Of a DNA stretch of 64,000 nucleotides, positions 34,297-42,483 are shown piece after piece. Location: contig NZ_JAHUWN010000003.1 in the NCBI RefSeq assembly GCF_019219025.1, positions 1 to 64,000 of the forward strand, written 5' to 3'. This stretch comes from Bacillus sp. sid0103. GTDB lineage: Bacteria > Bacillota > Bacilli > Bacillales_B > DSM-18226. The notes beneath the pieces were generated by a model. It saw only the letters and a list, made by a program, of their open reading frames with translations, had not been told where the DNA came from and made no database searches. The first letter of the stretch is position 1; each line of letters opens with the position of its first letter. The position numbers and the translations under genes were made by a program.

Positions 34297-34337
34297 AAAA
34301 GGGTTACACTCGTCAAAAACGAACGTGTAACCCTTCT
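34297..34337 (-). terminator. Terminator-like hairpin after the DUF985 gene
   Basis: AAGGGTTACAC / GTGTAACCCTT forms an 11-bp stem with only short T runs. On the minus strand it lies about 90 bases past the stop at 34424. Confidence 0.6.
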
Positions 34338-34423
34338 TGAAGCTGCGGCTATTCTGTTGTTATCTGAAAAACCATTGGATTTAGATTTTGGTATACACTA
34401 CTCTAGTCCTTCATTAAACTACC

Positions 34424-34945
34424 TTACTCAGGTAGCTCTTTGTAAGCTAATTTCATAATGATCTCCTGATGCTGCGGATATTTTCCCAGCAGTTCGTCCT
34501 GTGTAAACAATTCAAAGTCTCGAAATTCGAAGCCGGGTGATACCATGCAGCCAACTAGGGACCATGTATCCTTTTCCATAACGGACGATCCAAAGATTGA
34601 ATTTGTCTTCACTATGATTTGCGGTACCTCACCTTTATCGAGGTCCAAGCCTAACTTCAATTCCTCGTACTCGCCATTTTCATGGATGACATGGATTGTC
34701 AGCGAACTACCGCCATGAAAGTACCATAGTTCGTCCGATTTGAGCCGATGGAAATGGGAAACTTCTTCTGACGGTAATAAAAAATATATACTCGTGTAAA
34801 GTTTACGTTCCCCTTCAAAATTAACGGATAACTCTTTATCCGTAACCAGTTCATCGGACACAAACGTACTTTTGTAATAACCGCCTTCCGGATGTGGGTT
34901 TAGGCCTAGCTTTGACACCCAGTTATGTAAGTCATTTAAAGTCAT
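34424..34945 (-). CDS. Cupin-like DUF985 protein, 173 aa
   Basis: Double-stranded beta-helix protein of the DUF985 family: NPHPEGGYYKSTF at the N-terminus, then YTSIYFLLPSEEVSHFHRLK and the metal/ligand-site region SDELWYFHGG, ending VSPGFEFRDFELF. Related to sugar-binding cupins such as yeast YML079w; biochemical role unknown. ATG at 34945 with GGAGGG upstream. Monocistronic. Confidence 0.9.
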   Translation of the reverse strand: MTLNDLHNWVSKLGLNPHPEGGYYKSTFVSDELVTDKELSVNFEGERKLYTSIYFLLPSEEVSHFHRLKSDELWYFHGGSSLTIHVIHENGEYEELKLGLDLDKGEVPQIIVKTNSIFGSSVMEKDTWSLVGCMVSPGFEFRDFELFTQDELLGKYPQHQEIIMKLAYKELPE

Positions 34946-35240
34946 CTTAATAATCCCTCCCTTCCCCTATAATATTACATCAATCCGAAAGGAATATTTA
35001 TTTCTCCAACATATAAAAATTTCAGTATCTTTTCTGGATTTCTTGTTTCAGAAATAAAAAAGGGGTACCGTAGCAACCTCCCCCATACCACATTCTCAAT
35101 TCATCTTATTTCTTAGATATTCCTCGAATATGATTTTTCTTTTTTTAAAATTTAGTGTTTTTCTCATCCAAGAAAAATTTGTAAAGTTTTCCTCCTTGTA
35201 GCTGAGTGATAAACTGATTGGCATCTGACTCAGTTCTTCT

Positions 35241-35414
35241 ATGATGTTTCAAAATGCGTCAAATACTGCTAGAAAACAAGATACAGAAACTCAGTTGAAA
35301 TTATTTTGGGCTGCTGCTTCTCTCGTGCAAGTAACTGCTGAATTGATAGCAACTTTCTATCCCCAAAGCTTGGTCAATCTAATAATTCATCAGCAACATC
35401 AAATGTTAACCTAA
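35241..35414 (+). CDS. Doubtful small open frame, 57 aa
   Basis: Open frame MMFQNASNTARKQDTETQLK followed by a hydrophobic helix (LFWAAASLVQVTAELIATFY). No ribosome binding site, and its 3' end overlaps the BirA operator of the bioY gene. The composition looks protein-like, so it may be the end of a broken gene. The rest of 34946-35400 holds nothing I can name. Confidence 0.3.
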   Translation: MMFQNASNTARKQDTETQLKLFWAAASLVQVTAELIATFYPQSLVNLIIHQQHQMLT

Positions 35415-35454
35415 CGAAATAATAGGTTGACATTAATTAAAAATCAATTATAAA
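35404..35454 (+). promoter_or_regulatory. BirA operator and promoter of bioY
   Basis: TGTTAACC (35404-35411) and GGTTGACA (35425-35432) form the interrupted dyad typical of the biotin repressor BirA in Bacillus. The right arm contains the -35 box TTGACA, and the -10 box TATAAA lies 16 bases on (35449). Biotin repression of the downstream genes follows. Confidence 0.8.
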
Positions 35455-35500
35455 ATGAATATTGGAAATAACAGATTTTAATTATAATAGGAGATGAATT

Positions 35501-36055
35501 ATGAAAATTTTACACATTACATATGTCGCCTTATTTGTTGCTATTATGGGTGCTCTTGGCGTAGTTCCACCAATTAATCTATCCTTTACTCCTGTACCGA
35601 TTACACTGCAAACCTTAGGAGTTCTTTTAGCCGGTGGAGTTCTTGGAGCGAGATTGGGAGCATGGAGCATGTCCGTTTTCTTATTGGTTGTAGCAGCAGG
35701 ATTGCCATTATTGTCTGGCGGACGCGGTGGTTTTAGTGTATTCGTCGGGCCAAGCGCAGGCTATTTGCTAGCTTACCCGCTGACAGCTTTTGCGGTGGGC
35801 TATCTAATTTCCCGTTATCATACATTAAAGCTGTATAATATTTTATTAGTTAATCTTACAGTCGGAATTTTTCTCATCTATTTAATAGGGGTTCCGGTCC
35901 AAGCATTTATGATGCATATACCAGTTCTTAAAGCAGCTAAGCTATGCCTTATTTATATTCCAGGAGACGTGATCAAGGCCACTATTGCATCCATTTTAGT
36001 GTTTAGATTAAAAAAATCTCCAGCGATTCAACGTCAATTAACAAAAGCTAGCTGA
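35501..36055 (+). CDS. bioY: BioY biotin transporter S component, 184 aa
   Basis: Integral membrane substrate-binding subunit of an ECF-type biotin importer. About five or six hydrophobic segments, with the family signature INLSFTPVPITLQTLGVLLA and GGRGGFSVFVGPSAGYLLAY. ATG at 35501 with AGGAG 7 bases upstream, preceded by a BirA operator. Followed by an acyl-CoA ligase and a thiolase, matching the B. subtilis yhfU-yhfT-yhfS cluster. Confidence 0.95.
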   Translation: MKILHITYVALFVAIMGALGVVPPINLSFTPVPITLQTLGVLLAGGVLGARLGAWSMSVFLLVVAAGLPLLSGGRGGFSVFVGPSAGYLLAYPLTAFAVGYLISRYHTLKLYNILLVNLTVGIFLIYLIGVPVQAFMMHIPVLKAAKLCLIYIPGDVIKATIASILVFRLKKSPAIQRQLTKAS

Positions 36056-36113
36056 GACACAGTATTTGTGTCTCTTTTTTTCTAAAATCACTCTTTAAGA
36101 AAGGAGAACATAC

Positions 36114-37580
36114 GTGACTGCTATTATAGAATTCTATCAACAACATGCAAACGAGTTCCCTGAGAAAATTGCCATACAAACCCACTCTGAAAAAATAACC
36201 TATCGAACCTGGTCGGAACGAGTCAATCAGACAGCCAACTGGCTTCAATCTCTTTCGTTTCCAAATCATACAGTCGGTATTCTTCTGCCAAATGGGATCC
36301 CGTTTCTTCAGCTCTTTACAGGGGCTTCTGCTGCCGGTTGGACAGCGGTTCCATTAGATTTAAAATGGAACCATGCTGAATTAACAGCCCGAATAGGCAT
36401 TGCTAACCCTTCTATAATCATTACTACAAATGAATTACATAATGAGGTCGTAGAACTTCATACAAATGTGTGGAGTTGGGAGGATTGTCTTTTAGAAATC
36501 ATTCAATTTCCTACAATTCGTTCTAATTTAGAATTAAGTCATCTTCCTTTTTATATGGGATTCACATCTGGTACAACCGGTAAACCAAAGGCGTTTATTC
36601 GCAGCCAAACTTCATGGGCAGCAAGCTTCGATTGTTCACGTCTCGATTTTCATATTACCAAGGAGGATACAGTTTTAATTCCCGGAATCTTGGTTCACTC
36701 TCACTTTTTATATGGAGTCATCAGCACCTTGTCGATAGGTGGAACTGTACATTTATTAGAGAAATTTTCTTCTGCCAAAACCGTCTCGCTCATTGATGCG
36801 GAGCCGATTACCGTTCTTTATGTCGTTCCGACAATGGTGGCAGCACTTATAAAAGAAGGTCGGAAAATCCGAAAGAAGATAAAATTCCTTTCCTCTGGAG
36901 CCAAATGGGAGGAACATTCTAAAACAGAAATACGCAAGCTTTTTCCAAATTTAGAAATGTACGAGTTTTACGGAGCAAGTGAGCTTAGTTTTGTTTCGGT
37001 TCTTTCGGATGAAGACTCCAAACGGAAGCCAAATTCGGTTGGGAAGCCTTGTCATAATGTGGAGGTACAAGTACGTCTACTTGATGGAAGGTTGGCAGGA
37101 GCAAATGAACCAGGGAAAATTTACGTTCGAAGCAGCTTAATTTTTGCTGGTTATCTTGATGAACGCGGTGATGTTAAACACTTTCTGCAGGATGCAAATG
37201 GCTGGATGACTGTAGATGATATGGGTTACCTGGACGAAGAAGGTTACCTCTACATTTCCGGCCGCGAGAAGAACATAATCATCTATGGCGGCATTAATAT
37301 TTTTCCCGAAGAGATTGAAAGAGTTATTGCTTTTCATCCATTTGTCGATGAGGTGGCTGTGATTGGGTTATACGATTCCTATTGGGGGCAAATCGTGACG
37401 GCTGTCGTAAAAGGCAATGCTACTCAAAAAGAATTGAAAAAATTATGCCGAGAACATTTATCCTCCTTTAAAATACCACGAAAATGGGTTTTTGTTGAGG
37501 AACTCCCCCATACTGTGAGCGGAAAAATAGCCAGGGCTGGGGTAAAACAATTATTGGAAGGGATGGTGAGCAGCCATTAA
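36114..37580 (+). CDS. yhfT: Acyl-CoA synthetase (YhfT-like), 488 aa
   Basis: AMP-forming acyl-CoA ligase of the ANL superfamily. Motifs in order: P-loop FTSGTTGKPK (about residue 150), EFYGASELSFVSV, the hinge region YISGREKNIIIYGG and the C-terminal lysine segment LPHTVSGKIARAG. GTG at 36114 with AAGGAG 9 bases upstream. Second gene of a bioY-yhfT-yhfS set; the biotin link suggests use of a carboxylated or long-chain acyl substrate, but the exact acid is unknown. Overlaps the thiolase frame. Confidence 0.92.
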   Translation: MTAIIEFYQQHANEFPEKIAIQTHSEKITYRTWSERVNQTANWLQSLSFPNHTVGILLPNGIPFLQLFTGASAAGWTAVPLDLKWNHAELTARIGIANPSIIITTNELHNEVVELHTNVWSWEDCLLEIIQFPTIRSNLELSHLPFYMGFTSGTTGKPKAFIRSQTSWAASFDCSRLDFHITKEDTVLIPGILVHSHFLYGVISTLSIGGTVHLLEKFSSAKTVSLIDAEPITVLYVVPTMVAALIKEGRKIRKKIKFLSSGAKWEEHSKTEIRKLFPNLEMYEFYGASELSFVSVLSDEDSKRKPNSVGKPCHNVEVQVRLLDGRLAGANEPGKIYVRSSLIFAGYLDERGDVKHFLQDANGWMTVDDMGYLDEEGYLYISGREKNIIIYGGINIFPEEIERVIAFHPFVDEVAVIGLYDSYWGQIVTAVVKGNATQKELKKLCREHLSSFKIPRKWVFVEELPHTVSGKIARAGVKQLLEGMVSSH

Positions 37581-38676
37581 GCGGGCCGTAATCGTTAATG
37601 CCAAACGTTCTCCTATAGGCAAAAAGAATGGAATCCTCAAAGATTACGCGGTACATGAATTAGCTTCTCCCCTAATACGACAGCTTTCTATTGGTTTTGA
37701 GGGAATAGTGGATGATGTCATTTTAGGTAATGTCACAGGTCCTGGTGGAAATGTGGCCAGATTGTCGGCCTTAGAGGCAGGTCTTTCCCTCTCTGTACCA
37801 GGGGTCACGCTTGACCGCCAGTGCAGTGCTGGTCTCGAGGCGATTCGAATGGCTTGTTATCTGATACAAGGAGAAGCAGGACGCTGCTATCTTGCAGGCG
37901 GAGTGGAAAGTACGAGTGCTTCTCTGTTTCCAGCAAAAGCAAGATTTTCCCCCGATTTTATCGGTGACCCTGATATGTGCAAAGCAGCCGAGTATGTAGC
38001 ACAAAAATACGGAATCTCAAAAGACGCACAGGATAGATATGCTCTTCTTAGCTACGAACGGAGCTGGGAAGCCTATGAACATGGTCATTTTGAAAAGGAA
38101 ATCATTCCGTTTGGTCACATTGCCCATGATGAAGAATTTTTTAAAAAAAGGAACATGACGGCCCTACTTAAACGAGCAAAACCGATTTTTACAAATGAAA
38201 ACGGCACGGTAACGGCAGCAAATAGCTGCGCCATCAATGATGGAGCTGCTGTTGTAACGGTTATGGAAGAGGAATTGGCATTAAGCCTAGGTTTGTTGCC
38301 CGTTCTCCGCTTTATAGACAGCCAGGTGGCTGGAGTCCATCCAAATTATCCTGGTGCCGCTCCTATACCGGCAATTAAAAAGCTTTTGGAACGAAACAAT
38401 CTAAGAATTGAAGAAATTGATTTGATAGAGATAAACGAAGCCTTTGCCTCTAAAATAGTGGGTTGTTCTCAAGAGCTTTCCATCCCATATGAAAAGTTAA
38501 ATGTGTCAGGAGGAGCGCTTACCATCGGACATCCTTACGGGGCATCCGGTGCGGTTTTAGTGAACAGGCTTTTTTACGAGGTACAACGGAAGAATAATGT
38601 AAAATACGTCCTGGCAGCAATCGGAAGCGGCGGCGGAATAGGCGTAGCCGTATTGTTTGAGACAATGGTGAATTAA
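37576..38676 (+). CDS. yhfS: Thiolase / acetyl-CoA acyltransferase (YhfS-like), 366 aa, apparent ATT start
   Basis: Thiolase fold with the nucleophilic Cys in DRQCSAGLEAIRMA, NEAFASK and GHPYGASGAV. The second active-site Cys, expected in a CIGGG-type motif near the C-terminus, is replaced (AIGSGGGIGVAV), so Claisen condensation/thiolysis may be altered. Homology clearly starts before the first ATG (37705): KRAVIVNAKRSPIGKKNG is the normal thiolase N-terminus. The only sensible initiator is ATT at 37576, overlapping the yhfT stop, with GGTGAG 6 bases upstream. That gives about the length I recall for B. subtilis YhfS. Terminator at 38699. Confidence 0.88.
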   Translation: MKRAVIVNAKRSPIGKKNGILKDYAVHELASPLIRQLSIGFEGIVDDVILGNVTGPGGNVARLSALEAGLSLSVPGVTLDRQCSAGLEAIRMACYLIQGEAGRCYLAGGVESTSASLFPAKARFSPDFIGDPDMCKAAEYVAQKYGISKDAQDRYALLSYERSWEAYEHGHFEKEIIPFGHIAHDEEFFKKRNMTALLKRAKPIFTNENGTVTAANSCAINDGAAVVTVMEEELALSLGLLPVLRFIDSQVAGVHPNYPGAAPIPAIKKLLERNNLRIEEIDLIEINEAFASKIVGCSQELSIPYEKLNVSGGALTIGHPYGASGAVLVNRLFYEVQRKNNVKYVLAAIGSGGGIGVAVLFETMVN

Positions 38677-38698
38677 TTGAAAAAGTAGAGAAACAAAT

Positions 38699-38729
38699 AA
38701 AAAGGAAGCGAGATGGCTTCCTTTTTTAT
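38699..38729 (+). terminator. Terminator of the bioY-yhfT-yhfS operon
   Basis: AAAAGGAAGC / GCTTCCTTTT hairpin followed by TTATTT. Between here and 38985 no gene or repeat was seen. Confidence 0.88.
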
Positions 38730-38985
38730 TTAACCAATTCAATCCGAGCAACGCTTCACAGTGTGTGGAGTGTAATTGACAACACATTGGATGTTGGTGG
38801 GTTTATCCATGTCCAACGGCTCAGATTATTAAAACTTACTTAAGCAACAATTGAAGGTTAAAGTCCCAGTTTGAATGAGCTGCGTCTTATTCAGTTATGC
38901 CATTTTGCCGAAGTTACAGAAGTTTATTTTCATAGTAGTGTAAAAGCGTCTTTACTTCATACAGAAACGCAATTGTAGTTGAGAA

Positions 38986-39444
38986 CTAAAGGAAGATTTC
39001 AGCAAATTGTTCTTCTGAAATTACTTTTATCCCATCTCTTTTTAATAATGCAGAAGTAACTCCCATCCCCTCAATTTTTTTACCATTAAATTCGCCGTTA
39101 TAAATCTTTGAACTGCCGCAGGATGGGCTATTCTCCTTGAGAACCACTATAGTCGCCGTTATTTCTTTAGCTTTTTCAAGTGTAGCATATGCTCCTTTTA
39201 TGTAAAGATCCGTAACATCTTTACCTGATTTATCAACTACTTTAGCCTTTCCATCCAGCACATCTTCTCCGTTTCCACCTATTATTTCAGCAGGTACTCT
39301 GGGAATTGAAAATCCCCCAAGTAATTCTGGACATATTGTAATAGCTTTATTTTCTTCTACTAGTTTTCTTATTTTATTATTTAAACAATGCGTTCCGTTA
39401 TATCTCACCTCTAACCCAGCTAAGCAAGAACTCACCAATATCAT
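38986..39444 (-). CDS. DUF523 family protein, 152 aa
   Basis: Begins ILVSSCLAGLEVRYNGTHCL and contains CPELLGGFSIPRVPAEI and LKENSPSCGSSKIYNG, the conserved cysteine-bearing blocks of DUF523 (YbbK-like). The cysteines suggest metal or iron-sulfur binding; function not established. ATG at 39444 with AAGGGGG 8 bases upstream. Monocistronic, next to a decayed CCGTTAG element. Confidence 0.9.
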   Translation of the reverse strand: MILVSSCLAGLEVRYNGTHCLNNKIRKLVEENKAITICPELLGGFSIPRVPAEIIGGNGEDVLDGKAKVVDKSGKDVTDLYIKGAYATLEKAKEITATIVVLKENSPSCGSSKIYNGEFNGKKIEGMGVTSALLKRDGIKVISEEQFAEIFL

Positions 39445-39486
39445 TTACTAACCCCCTTATATCCTTCTTTTTAAATTTTACCAAAT

Positions 39487-39560
39487 ATCACCTTGTTCAA
39501 CTAACATACCAGTTACTAAAAAAACGTCTCCACTAAATGTAGAAACACACCCGTTAACGC
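39487..39560 (-). repeat. CCGTTAG-family element, copy 20
   Basis: TTGTTCAACTAACATACCAG then TTACTAAAAAAAC, weak hairpin, then GAAACACACCCGTTAACGC. The outermost intact copy of the family in the window. Confidence 0.55.
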
Positions 39561-39632
39561 AATGGATCAGAGTTACACATCAATTGTTATCTACGATAAA
39601 TCATTTCACTATTACCTGGTTTTGAATTAGAA

Positions 39633-39657
39633 AAAAGAGCTGCCCTCGCAGCCCTTT
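39633..39657 (-). terminator. Terminator downstream of pucG
   Basis: AAAGGGCTGC-GAG-GGCAGCTCTTTTTTC on the minus strand, about 110 bases past the pucG stop. Confidence 0.75.
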
Positions 39658-39689
39658 GTTAAATATAAGCACTTTAATACCCATCCAAT

Positions 39690-39755
39690 TAGGCTCAAAA
39701 ATCGGTGCTTCACCACAGAGAATGAAAATGTATTGCATCCGTCCATACTGGTTCC
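39690..39755. other. Second copy of the CACCACAGAG motif
   Basis: CACCACAGAGAATGAAAATG with flanking similarity (CAAAAATCGG before, CCATACTGG after) to 28850-28902. Between pucG and its terminator. Identity of the element unknown. Confidence 0.45.
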
Positions 39756-39764
39756 CAAACACTT

Positions 39765-41018
39765 CTATTTCAACGCTACCAAATGTTTTTTTTCTACAGC
39801 ATACACATCAAGCGCGGCCTGCAATGCTTGTCCACGATTTACGTTTACCCCGTGGCGAATTAAAACGGCTTCTAATGCACCTAGCACTGAAAGAACATTT
39901 TCTCTTCGACAGCTATATCCCATCGTTCCAATCCTCCAAATTTTCCCGTGGAGCGGTCCAAAGGAGGAAGCTATTTCAATGCTAAAGGCATCGAGGAGCA
40001 TTTTTCGAACCGCTTCTCCATCTACACCGCTAGGTATTTCAATACAGGTGACACACGGCAGTTTATGTTCGGCATCACCAAATAGTTTCAAGCCCATTGC
40101 CTCGAGCCCTGCGACTAACGCTGATTCGTGATATTTATGGCGGTCAAATCGCTGTTCAAGTCCTTCTGCTAAAACTAGGCGGAGCCCCTCATACAAGGCA
40201 TAAATCATCGATGTGGCCTCTGTATGATGATTGAGTCTTCTTGGACCCCAATAATCTTGCAGCATGCTTAAATCAAAATAATTGCTGGCAATCGGATGTC
40301 TGCTTCGGGAATAGCGCAGGTCCTCCTCTGTCGCTATCCCGCGTTCGACCTTTTTACGAGCAGAAAGGATGCTTTCAATTCGTTCGTTAAATGTGATTGG
40401 AGCCATCCCTGATGGAACAGACAAGCATTTTTGGGTACCGCCTATGATGCCATCAATACACCATTCATCGGTTTTAACTTCCACGCCGCCAATCGAGGCG
40501 ACAGCATCTACCACGAGCAATACATCCATTTCACGGCATGCTAGGCCAATTTCTTGAAGAGGCTGCATTCTTCCTGTGGACGTTTCTCCATGAACTATCG
40601 CTAAAATTTTCGGTGCTACTCTTTCTATTTCGTCGATGACCGTTTGCGGATCAAACACTTCCCCCCACGGACATTCCAGTGTATAAACTTCCGCTCCATA
40701 TCTTTCACAAATCTCTACTAATAAATGACCGAATCTTCCAAAAATCGGGACGAGCACCCGGTCTCCTGGTTCGATGATGCTACAAAGAATCGCTTCATTT
40801 CCGGAACGCGAGGTGCCATCGATGGGAAAAGCCCAACGGTTCTTTGTTTGAAATACTTGACGAAGCATTTCCATTACTTGGTTCATGATATCCGTAAAAG
40901 CGGGATCAAATTGTCCTAAAATAGGTGTGCTCATGGCACGTAATACCCGGGGGTCGACTTCAACCGGTCCGGGCGTCATAATGGTGCGCATTGGTGTGTG
41001 CAGCTCTGAAAATGCCAT
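39765..41018 (-). CDS. pucG: (S)-ureidoglycine--glyoxylate transaminase (PucG-like), 417 aa
   Basis: Class V PLP-dependent aminotransferase acting in purine ureide breakdown. Signature blocks: TPGPVEVDPRVLRAMSTP, DGTSRSGNEAILCSI, VVDAVASIGGVEVKTDEW and the PLP lysine in IIGGTQKCLSVPSG. ATG 41018 follows AAGGAG with 9-base spacing, so I prefer it to the TTG three codons upstream. It lies 13 bases after the allantoate amidohydrolase stop: that enzyme makes ureidoglycine, which PucG transaminates with glyoxylate. Family relatives also act as alanine--glyoxylate aminotransferases. Confidence 0.9.
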   Translation of the reverse strand: MAFSELHTPMRTIMTPGPVEVDPRVLRAMSTPILGQFDPAFTDIMNQVMEMLRQVFQTKNRWAFPIDGTSRSGNEAILCSIIEPGDRVLVPIFGRFGHLLVEICERYGAEVYTLECPWGEVFDPQTVIDEIERVAPKILAIVHGETSTGRMQPLQEIGLACREMDVLLVVDAVASIGGVEVKTDEWCIDGIIGGTQKCLSVPSGMAPITFNERIESILSARKKVERGIATEEDLRYSRSRHPIASNYFDLSMLQDYWGPRRLNHHTEATSMIYALYEGLRLVLAEGLEQRFDRHKYHESALVAGLEAMGLKLFGDAEHKLPCVTCIEIPSGVDGEAVRKMLLDAFSIEIASSFGPLHGKIWRIGTMGYSCRRENVLSVLGALEAVLIRHGVNVNRGQALQAALDVYAVEKKHLVALK

Positions 41019-41031
41019 TTCTAACAACTCC

Positions 41032-42279
41032 TTAATATGCTAGTTTATATAATACTTCAGTTAATAGGGCGATTCCTGTTTCTAACTCTTCCAAACTGGT
41101 AAATTCTTTTGGTGAATGGCTGATTCCATTTTGGCTTGGGACAAATAATAAGGAGGTGGCGCATTCCGTACCAAATACTTGGGCATCATGCCCAGCACCC
41201 GAGATCATTTCCTGAAAGCGGTAGTTTTTTCGCTCTGCGATTTCTCGAGCCCAGTCACACATCTCCTCATCCATCTTAACCGGTTTTACATCCATCCATT
41301 GAGTGATGGCCACTTCCATATTTAAACTTTCAGAGAATCGTTTAAACTCCGTAAAGATCTCATGGCAATACTGATCCATAATATTTTCCTGATGGTGGCG
41401 GATATCCAGGCTAAACTCTACCTCACCAGCAACCACATTCGGCACATTCGGTTTGACGTGTAACCTTCCAACCGTTGCCACTAATTGCGGGTCGGTAGCC
41501 TTCGCTTTTTCAGTTAAAAAGGAAATAAAATGGGCCGCTGTACTGACTGCATCCTTCCGATACTGCATCGGAGTCGTCCCCGCGTGATTACTTTCCCCAT
41601 GGATGTGAATGGTAAAACGGCGTTGTCCGACAATATGGGTCACAATCCCAACCTGATTCTGATTTTTTTCGAGAATCATCCCTTGTTCAATATGAATCTC
41701 AACAAACCGTTCGACATCATCCCGAATAGGTGGTGTATAGTTAACGGGATCAAAACCCGCTTGTTTCATTGCTTCTAAAAATGGAATCCCCTCTGAGTCT
41801 TTAACCCCTTTGACCAGGTCAAGGGTGTAAGCACCGCTGATATTTCTCGACCCCCAAAAGGTAAGCGGAAAACGGCTTCCCTCTTCTTCACATAAAGAGA
41901 CCACTTCGATCGTTTTCTTTGGGGAGCCATATGATTGAAACAGCCTTAATACAGCAATGAAACTAGCAATAATTCCATAGGCGCCATCGTATTTCCCGCC
42001 ATCTACTACCGTATCAATGTGAGAGCCGGTCAAGATTGTCTTCCCGTTTGATTCCGTCCCTGGCAATCTTCCAAATAAATTACCGACACTGTCAAAATAC
42101 GTATGCAAGTTCGATTGGTCCATAATTTTTTTTAATGCAAGCTGCGCCTCCAGCCAGGATGGTGTATATAAAAGTCTTGTTACTCCCCCATTCTCTGTTT
42201 TTCCAATAGTAGCAAGCCATTCAATCATTGCTCCTACCTGACCTTTTTCCAAAAAATGTCTGTCTATTTGAATGGCCAC
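41032..42279 (-). CDS. pucF: Allantoate amidohydrolase (AllC/PucF-like), 415 aa
   Basis: M20 metallopeptidase-family hydrolase releasing CO2 and ammonia from allantoate. Metal ligands appear in TGSHIDTVVDGGKYDGAYG, EEEGSRFP and the late SGAGHDAQVFG; the dimerisation/substrate segment is IHGESNHAGTTPMQYRKDA. GTG 42279 has ideal spacing from GAGGAG; the upstream GTG 42288 abuts the same site and is unlikely. Related N-carbamoyl-L-amino acid hydrolases look alike, but pairing with pucG and pucR favours allantoate. Confidence 0.9.
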   Translation of the reverse strand: MAIQIDRHFLEKGQVGAMIEWLATIGKTENGGVTRLLYTPSWLEAQLALKKIMDQSNLHTYFDSVGNLFGRLPGTESNGKTILTGSHIDTVVDGGKYDGAYGIIASFIAVLRLFQSYGSPKKTIEVVSLCEEEGSRFPLTFWGSRNISGAYTLDLVKGVKDSEGIPFLEAMKQAGFDPVNYTPPIRDDVERFVEIHIEQGMILEKNQNQVGIVTHIVGQRRFTIHIHGESNHAGTTPMQYRKDAVSTAAHFISFLTEKAKATDPQLVATVGRLHVKPNVPNVVAGEVEFSLDIRHHQENIMDQYCHEIFTEFKRFSESLNMEVAITQWMDVKPVKMDEEMCDWAREIAERKNYRFQEMISGAGHDAQVFGTECATSLLFVPSQNGISHSPKEFTSLEELETGIALLTEVLYKLAY

Positions 42280-42363
42280 CCACTTCACTCCTCGTCATTG
42301 TTAATGTTAGGTTTCCTAATATATAACTGGTTATATTCTTAGTTTACATTCATTACAAATGAA

Positions 42364-42376
42364 CTTCATTGGTGAA
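42364..42376. promoter_or_regulatory. Candidate PucR binding site
   Basis: CTTCATTGGTGAA matches the published B. subtilis PucR box WWWCNTTGGTTAA except at two positions. It lies between divergent pucF and pucR. Confidence 0.5.
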
Positions 42377-42483
42377 ATCGTAAAAATTATCTTATTTTTT
42401 TATGCAAATTAACTAAATCATGCTAATATATATGAAAAATACACAATTTTCAGTGTTATGTTTCTACCTAAGGAGAGTTTCCC

